From assembly GCA_023512725.1 (NCBI GenBank), contig JAILZB010000005.1:1-43094 (forward strand): a DNA stretch of 43,094 bases. Reading direction: 5' to 3'. Below the pieces are notes generated by a model. The model ran no database searches. It was not told the DNA's origin and saw nothing but the letters and a program-made list of their open reading frames with translations. The stretch is from Chloroflexota bacterium. Lineage in GTDB: Bacteria > Chloroflexota > Dehalococcoidia > SpSt-223. This document shows positions 37,094 through 43,094 of this stretch, in pieces (within the stretch, counting starts at the first letter, position 1; each line of letters begins with the position of its first letter). The position numbers were made by a program, and so were the translations under genes.

Positions 37094-38012
37094 ACTTCGC
37101 AGTACGTGCTCTCCGAGCGGGTTCCGCATCACCGCATGGGACTGCCCCGAAAGGGGTGGTTCAGTCGCGAGTGAAAGCGCACTGGGCAGCCTGCTGCCAC
37201 GCTGCCTCGATGCTCGCTCCCGAGAAGTCTCCCCCGAGGTCCAGATCCGCCACGGCCGACTCCGGGCCGTGAGAAGTCAGACGAACCTCGGATACATCAG
37301 CTACGTGTACTGACCGGTATCTTCTCCTTTCCCGGTCCGATCAGCCGATCGTCATGGTCGCGGCAAGGGGCCGCTGGCCGACCAGGCAGCGGTCACGGTG
37401 CTGGCGTAGGAGGTGAGCCAGACCAACGTCGCTAGACGAGATTTGCCCTGCTCTCTCGCCAACACGCAGTCTATCCCCGGCGTAGCGGTGCTCGGGTCAG
37501 GGGAGGGATGGTGGTGGCGTCACTGCCGGTGAGCCAGGGGCTGGGCTAACCCCCGAGCCGCCTGCCACCAGAGAAGAGATTCCCCCCTTGCTCGCGGAAG
37601 AGGTGCCTCAGGCAAGCGGCGAGGAGAGGGTGACCAGCTGGAGGGCGGTTTATCAGAACTCCGCACGGGCGAGTGCAGAGGTATGTCCGGCGGGCGAGAG
37701 CCCCGTCGCCGGTGCGTAGCTCTCGCGTGCCCCCCAGGTGGCACACTAGCGCTGGACAGGTCATCCTCCTCGCAACACCACCGGCCACTCGTCATGGTGC
37801 ACCACGCTACCGTGATCTGGGGAGCACCAGAGACGCTGCGGGCGCCGGACGGCTGCTCCGGAAGAGCAGGCTATGGCTACTGCCATCCTGGTGACTCGGG
37901 TGGGTCGGGCGCTGGAGTGAACACCTGCAGCGAGCTGCCCGTGCCACGGTGAGTTCTGCCTCCCGCCAGGGCTGCCAGAGCAAGAATTAGAAAGCTTGGC
38001 GCAAAAAGACGC

Positions 38013-38040
38013 TTGACATGCCTAGTAATTACATTATAAT
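38013..38040 (+). promoter_or_regulatory. Perfect-consensus sigma70 promoter TTGACA-N16-TATAAT
   Basis: TTGACA 38013-38018, TATAAT 38035-38040, in an AT-rich pocket upstream of the adhesin ORF. Confidence 0.85.
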
Positions 38041-38063
38041 GCATACTGCGTGGCCTGCCTGCG

Positions 38064-38093
38064 CTGGAACAATCCAGTAAGGCGTTGCCGCCT
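38064..38093 (+). promoter_or_regulatory. Two small tandem hairpins in the predicted 5' UTR
   Basis: CTGG-AACAAT-CCAG (38064-38077) and AGGCG-TTGC-CGCCT (38080-38093). Confidence 0.35.
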
Positions 38094-38123
38094 GCTCCAT
38101 GGTGCGGCCGGAGGGGGGCAGAG

Positions 38124-41100
38124 ATGAAACCACGAGTGATGAGCTTCAGGAAGCTGACCTCTCTGCTGTCAGCTCGGGTGGTAGGTTTTCCAGCGTTGAT
38201 CGTATGGGCTGTGGGATTCCTTGGCGCGCTCGCCCTCGTCTGCGCGGCCGTGAGCGGGGGAGGCGTCTTCCGCCAGCCCGTCGCCGCGGCATCAAGTTAC
38301 TGCATGTCTACCGGTTACACGGTGGACGAGCAGGCCGACGGCACCTTCTCAGCGACGGTCTTTTTCTTCGTCAACGATTGTGCGTTCCCACCCCAACCCG
38401 CGCCGGGTGTCGTGATCGACGTTACGACGGACTTCGGCACGCTTGCGGCAAGCAGCGTGACGACCGATGCCAATGGTAAAGCCCAGGTGACGCTGCGCCT
38501 CCCTGGCGTCCCCCCTGGTGGCATCGCCCACGTGACCGGGACGATCCGTGGTACGACGGTCAGTCAGACGACGAATGTCGCGACAGCGGTCGTCTGGTGG
38601 TCGAACCGCTATCCGCATCCGGGGCAGACGATCACATTCCAGGGATCTGGCTTCTTCCCCAACGAGGCCCTGACGACCTTCACGTACGGGCACTGGGACG
38701 CGACGGCGAAGCGTGAGGTCATCGACGGCGTGATTGCACCGCCGTACGCTGTCACCACCGATGCGCGCGGCCGGTTCCAGGTCAATTGGACGGTGCCGCT
38801 CACCCAAGCGATCGGCGTCTACGATATCTACGTCGCAGGTGCCAACGGCGATGGCTTCGGCGCGTGCTGTGTTGAGGTCTCGAATGCAACGCTCACCGCG
38901 ACCCGGCGTCGGCCAGCCCCGGCCAAACGGTCCGGCTGAGTGGCACGGGCTTCCGGCCGAACACGTCGGTGAAGTACCTCAATTGGTATGCCGTCGTCGG
39001 CGGCGAGTCCTGGGGGCCTTCCCAACCGGTCACAGCGACACCACCGCAGACGGATGCGTCTGGCCAGTTCACGCTCAATTGGACGCTGCCGACCACGCTC
39101 ACCATCGGCTCGAGAGTCCTGGTGTATGCCAGCGCCGGCACGGGCTACTCAGCGGAAGCGGAGATTACGGTCGTCGGCGCTGGCATGACGCCGACCCCGG
39201 CCCCTACGCCGACCCCAACGCCCACGCCCGGCCCACCGTCGGCCGACCGGTCGGCGGTGACGGCGCCGCAGGGCACCGCAGCGCTCGCAAACGGCCAGTC
39301 GGCGATCCTCCTGCTGGCGAGGCTGCAGGATAGCGCCGGCACGCCGCTCGTCGGCAAAGTGGTGGTGTTTCGGTCGAGCCGGAACACGGTGACGCAGACG
39401 GTCGACGTCATCTCGGCCGTGACGGACCGTGGCAACGGCGTCTACACGGCGCAGCTCAGCTCGTCAACGCCGGGGGTGGCGTTCGTCATAGCCGAGGATA
39501 CGACCGATCACTTCCTGATCCCCGGCGTTGTCCGGGCGACCTTCGCCGGCCCGGTCGATCCGTCGGTGTCGGGCGTCGTCGCGGTGCCGGCCGGTGCGCC
39601 GGCCGACGGGCTGACGCCGATCACGGTGACGGTCCGGCTTGCCGACCGTCAGGGCGACCCGGTGCCGGGGCAGTCGGTCACGGTGAGCTCGAGCCGGAAC
39701 AGCGGTGGTTCGGTGGTCGATCTGATCGGCCCGGTCGTCGACCAGGGGGATGGATCGTACACGGCGCGCGTGACGTCGCGGACGGCGGGTCAGGCGACTC
39801 TGACGGCCAGCGTGGGGAGTCTGACGTTCCAGACGACGGCGGTCTTCAACGCGGTCGTCTCGGCGCAGCTGTCGACGGTCCGGGCGCACCTGCCTGGCTG
39901 CGTCGGCTGGATTGCGTGCGAAGCCGGGACTTCGATCGTGGTGCCGGCCGACAGCGCCAGCGTCCCGGTGGTTGTCGAGCTCCGCGACATCAATGGGAAG
40001 CCAGTGCCGGGGCGAACGGTGGTGCTCGGCTCGAGTCGGAACACGAGCAGCGGAACGCCCGATTCGATCGTCCAGCCGACCGATCAGGGTGACGGGCGGT
40101 ACATCGGCTCGGTTGCGAGCCAGACGGGTGGGGTGGCGACGATCACGGCAGTCGATCAGACCGACGGGATCACGCTCACGGCGGCGCTCGCGATCACGTT
40201 CGGGCCGGACCCGGCGCACTCGTCGCTTGTCGCAACGCCGGCCCGGGTGCCGGGCGACGGGCGGACACCGCTGACGATCACGCTCACGCTCCGGGATGGG
40301 AACGGTAAGGGGCTGGCCGGCCAGGCGCCGCAGTTTGAGGTGTCCCAGTGCATCCAAGAGGATGGCCAAATGGGCACGCCGACGCTCTCGGCCGTGATCG
40401 ATCATGGCGACGGGACCTACACGGCGACGGCAACGGCGAACGGTGGATGCCGGAAGGCGATCTGGTACGTCTCCCCGTACTGGTGGCTGAGGGAGACCTG
40501 GTTGCAGGCCGGGACGTTCGTCGGCCCGGTTAATGCTCTGTGGTCGAGTGTCACGCTGTCGGCTGCGGAGGCGCAGGCAAACGGCCGGGACGTCATCACG
40601 GTCACCGTCAACCTTCAGGATTCCCAGAGCAGTCCGGTCACCGGCCAGGTGGTGACGATGGCGACGAGCCGCCAGGCGGCGGGTGATCAGGTCTCGCCGG
40701 TGACGGAGCTCGGGAACGGGTTCTATCGGGTGACGCTCCGCAGCACGACGCCAGGCACCGCCTGCCTGGACGTCAGGGCAGGGAGTGTCCGTCTAAGCAC
40801 GAGGTACGGTTGGGCTCCGTGTGTCCAGTTCATCGGGCCGGCTGCGCTCAGCCAGTCTTATGTCTCGGTGCAGGGGTATGATCAGCCGCCGAGCCTCAGC
40901 TCCTGCTGGCCATCCTGCCCCCCACTCGCGCGGGCGGATGGCCAGCACACCGTGACGGTCTGGGTGACCTTGCGCGATGCGACCGGGGGGCCAGTCTCCG
41001 GCAAGCGGGTCGTGATCACATCCAGCCGTAACAACGGGAGCACGGTGGTCGACACGATCTCGACGCCGCTGGAACACGAGAGATTCAGGGGGTACTACAC

Positions 41101-42883
41101 TGCGACGATCGCGTCGACGACGCCGGGGATGGCGGTGCTCACGGTGACAGACGAGACCGATGGCGAGACACTGCCGGAGCATCCGCTCGTCATCTTCTGG
41201 TCGCCGACGTCGGCGATCGCGGGGCGGCTGCTCGATCCCCAGGGGCAGCCGATCGCGCAGGGAGAGGTCTTCGCCCAGGGCGATGGCGGCGTTCGCTATC
41301 GCGCGCCGACGGCGGCCGACGGGACCTATACGATCCAGGGCCTCAGCCCGGGGATGGTCTACTGGGTTGGGGCGTCGGTCCCGGTGGAAGGGTTCGGGCA
41401 GTTCCACGCCGTGAACGTCTCCCTCTGGTATCGGTCCGGTGCCGCCGGCGTGCTCTCGGCCCGTCAAGCCACTCCGGTCACCGCGACGGCTGGTACGGTG
41501 AGCGGCATTGATATCCGGGTGCCATCGCTCACCACATTGGCGCGGACTGCCGACGTCGAGATCCCGGACGATCGCACACCCGACCGGCCAATCCCGATCA
41601 TTCTGCCGGGGGACCGTGAATTCCGGATCAGCTTCGACCCGACGAAGGAGCCGTTCTGGGGCGCCGACTTCACGCTGACGTACCCGGATGGCTTCACTAC
41701 GACCGTGACGGCCGAGCTCGCGAGCGTGGTCACGACGACGACGGGGATCCGGGCGACCTATACGGCCACGGTGCCGATCAAGGAGGGCCCGTCGCCGATC
41801 CTGGTCCAGGCGGCGCTCCGATCGAGCGGGGTAGGAATGAGCCCCACGGCGCTGACCGCGGCGGCCGCCGATACGCCTGGCGGGGGCGTACTGGAGTTCG
41901 TCTGCAAGAAGGGGCGCAACCAGATCATCAAGGCGCTCGTGAAGGAAATCTTGAAACGGATCGGCGGCCCGGCGCTGGTCGACCTCTTTGAGAAGTGGTA
42001 CACGCCCTACCGATGGGTCACGACGGCGTGGGACGCGCTCTCCTGGCTGGACAAGGAGATCAACTGGGTCGTCAACATCTATCCGGCGCTGCAGGACTGG
42101 AATCATTTGATGTTGAACACCAACCATCCGGAGGCGACGATCCCGGACGATGTCATAACGTTCTTCCCGAACGAGCGCGGGGTCGAGATCGCCGAGAACC
42201 TGGCCCTCTTCATGGCGTTCGAGACGAGAGATTTGCCGGCGGGCGATCCGAATAAGTTCACGATCCCGAGCGATCAAAGTCCAAAACAGCTCTTTTACCA
42301 GCTCCATCTCTATCTTTCCGGATTGAACAGCGTGTACGGGTGGGGGATCTACTCGGGGCAGCTCCCGGACTTCCTCGCCCGGCATCTGGAGGCGGCCAAG
42401 GCGATCATCCAGATCTGGTCAGTGCCGCCGCCCGCCGGCCAGAACTCCGTGTCGCCGCTCGCTGACCAGACCAAAGCGTCCTGGCCCTGCCCGGGTGGGG
42501 CGGACCGGGTGGCGACCTTCGCGGCGTCGACGCTCGTCGATCCCAGCGGTATCGTGACCGATCGGACGACCGGGCAACCCGTGGCAGGTGCGACGGCGAC
42601 GTTGCTGGCCGAGGATCCAACGACCGGCAGGTTTGCGCCAGCGCCGACTCAGTTGCTCTATCCGCCGGTCAACCCGCAGACGACCGACGCCCAGGGCCAC
42701 TACGGCTGGGAGGTGCCGCCTGGCGTGTACAAAGTGCTCGTCACCGCGCCCGGCTACCAGGAGGTCGCGACGGCGCCGATCGTCGTCCCGCCGCCGCGGA
42801 TGGACGTCAACTTTGCGCTCCAGAGCGCTCCGTTCCAGTATGGTGCTTTTTTGCCGCTAGTGATGCGCACAGCAGGCTGGTAG
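38124..42883 (+). pseudogene. Giant secreted Ig-like (invasin/Big_1-type) repeat protein, interrupted by a single-base frameshift near 38902-38904
   Basis: ORF 38124-38939 (signal peptide plus first domains) continues in the -1 frame as ORF 38969-42883; adding one base at CCC 38902-38904 restores ...NATLTATPASASPGQTVRLSGTGFRPNTSVKYLNW. Total 4761 nt, 1586 aa if repaired. May be a functional gene with a sequencing error. Confidence 0.8.
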
Positions 42884-42915
42884 CACGGTTGCACGGCATG
42901 TCTCCGCGGTTGCTG

Positions 42916-42941
42916 TCCTTCAACATGGGCATGTTGAAGGA
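42916..42941. repeat. Perfect 12-bp inverted repeat TCCTTCAACATG-GG-CATGTTGAAGGA
   Basis: Both arms exactly complementary with a 2-nt spacer; no U-tract follows on either strand. Confidence 0.75.
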
Positions 42942-42994
42942 ATCCCTGCGTGGCTCTTCCCCAACGCGGATGAGGGCCGGAGAGGAGGGAGCTG

Positions 42995-43094
42995 ATGACC
43001 ACGTGGTTGAGCAGCATCGCTCGTCTGATCCTGCTGGACTGGGCTCTTCAGCGCCAGGAGGACCAGCATGGTGTTGCTAACCACCGGCGATGGG
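42995..43094 (+). CDS. Start of a small ORF, truncated by window end
   Basis: GAGGAGGGAGCTG-ATG; MTTWLSSIARLILLDWALQRQEDQHGVANHRRW... open to the window end. Confidence 0.35.
   Translation, partial: MTTWLSSIARLILLDWALQRQEDQHGVANHRRW

Noticed and set aside
38895-38910. Programmed -1 ribosomal frameshift in the adhesin
   Set aside because: No X-XXY-YYZ slippery heptamer or obvious downstream pseudoknot; a missing base in a C run explains the geometry better.
40793-42385. 530-aa minus-strand ORF within the adhesin
   Set aside because: Arg/Asp-rich shadow ORF; plus strand encodes Ig-like domains.
42916-42941. Calling this hairpin an intrinsic terminator
   Set aside because: No U-tract on either side (aatccctgcg follows).

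Overview
High-GC, gene-dense bacterial chromosomal segment. Gene content and style suggest Chloroflexota/Thermomicrobia, but that is inference and was not tested. It carries about 30 supportable CDSs. Housekeeping genes include hflX, dapL-like, dapF, miaA, menA, sppA and Mn/Fe sodA. There are two LLM-class flavin oxidoreductases and an amidohydrolase/VOC/bicupin cluster. Transport and envelope genes include an MFS transporter, an orphan Leu/Ile/Val-type binding lipoprotein and large YfhO-like/glycosyltransferase-like membrane proteins. A four-gene translationally coupled DUF58/vWA operon has no moxR in the window. Further right are a membrane-anchored trypsin-like protease and a very large secreted Ig-like (invasin/Big_1-type) protein split by a one-base frameshift. 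No CRISPR array, tRNA, rRNA, prophage or intact transposon was recognised. The main observations are: (1) hflX appears to lack any canonical start codon that preserves its conserved N-terminus, with an ATC at ideal Shine-Dalgarno spacing; (2) a small transcription unit absent from the ORF track has a promoter, a multi-hairpin leader, a 57-aa Cys/His-rich ORF and an intrinsic terminator; (3) a 26-bp divergent intergenic region is centred on a palindromic -10 (CCAGTATACTGG); (4) a perfect 18-bp palindrome lies in an operator-like position; (5) a perfect-consensus sigma70 promoter sits upstream of the frameshifted giant adhesin; (6) convergent genes share stop codons (CTAG/TTAG).
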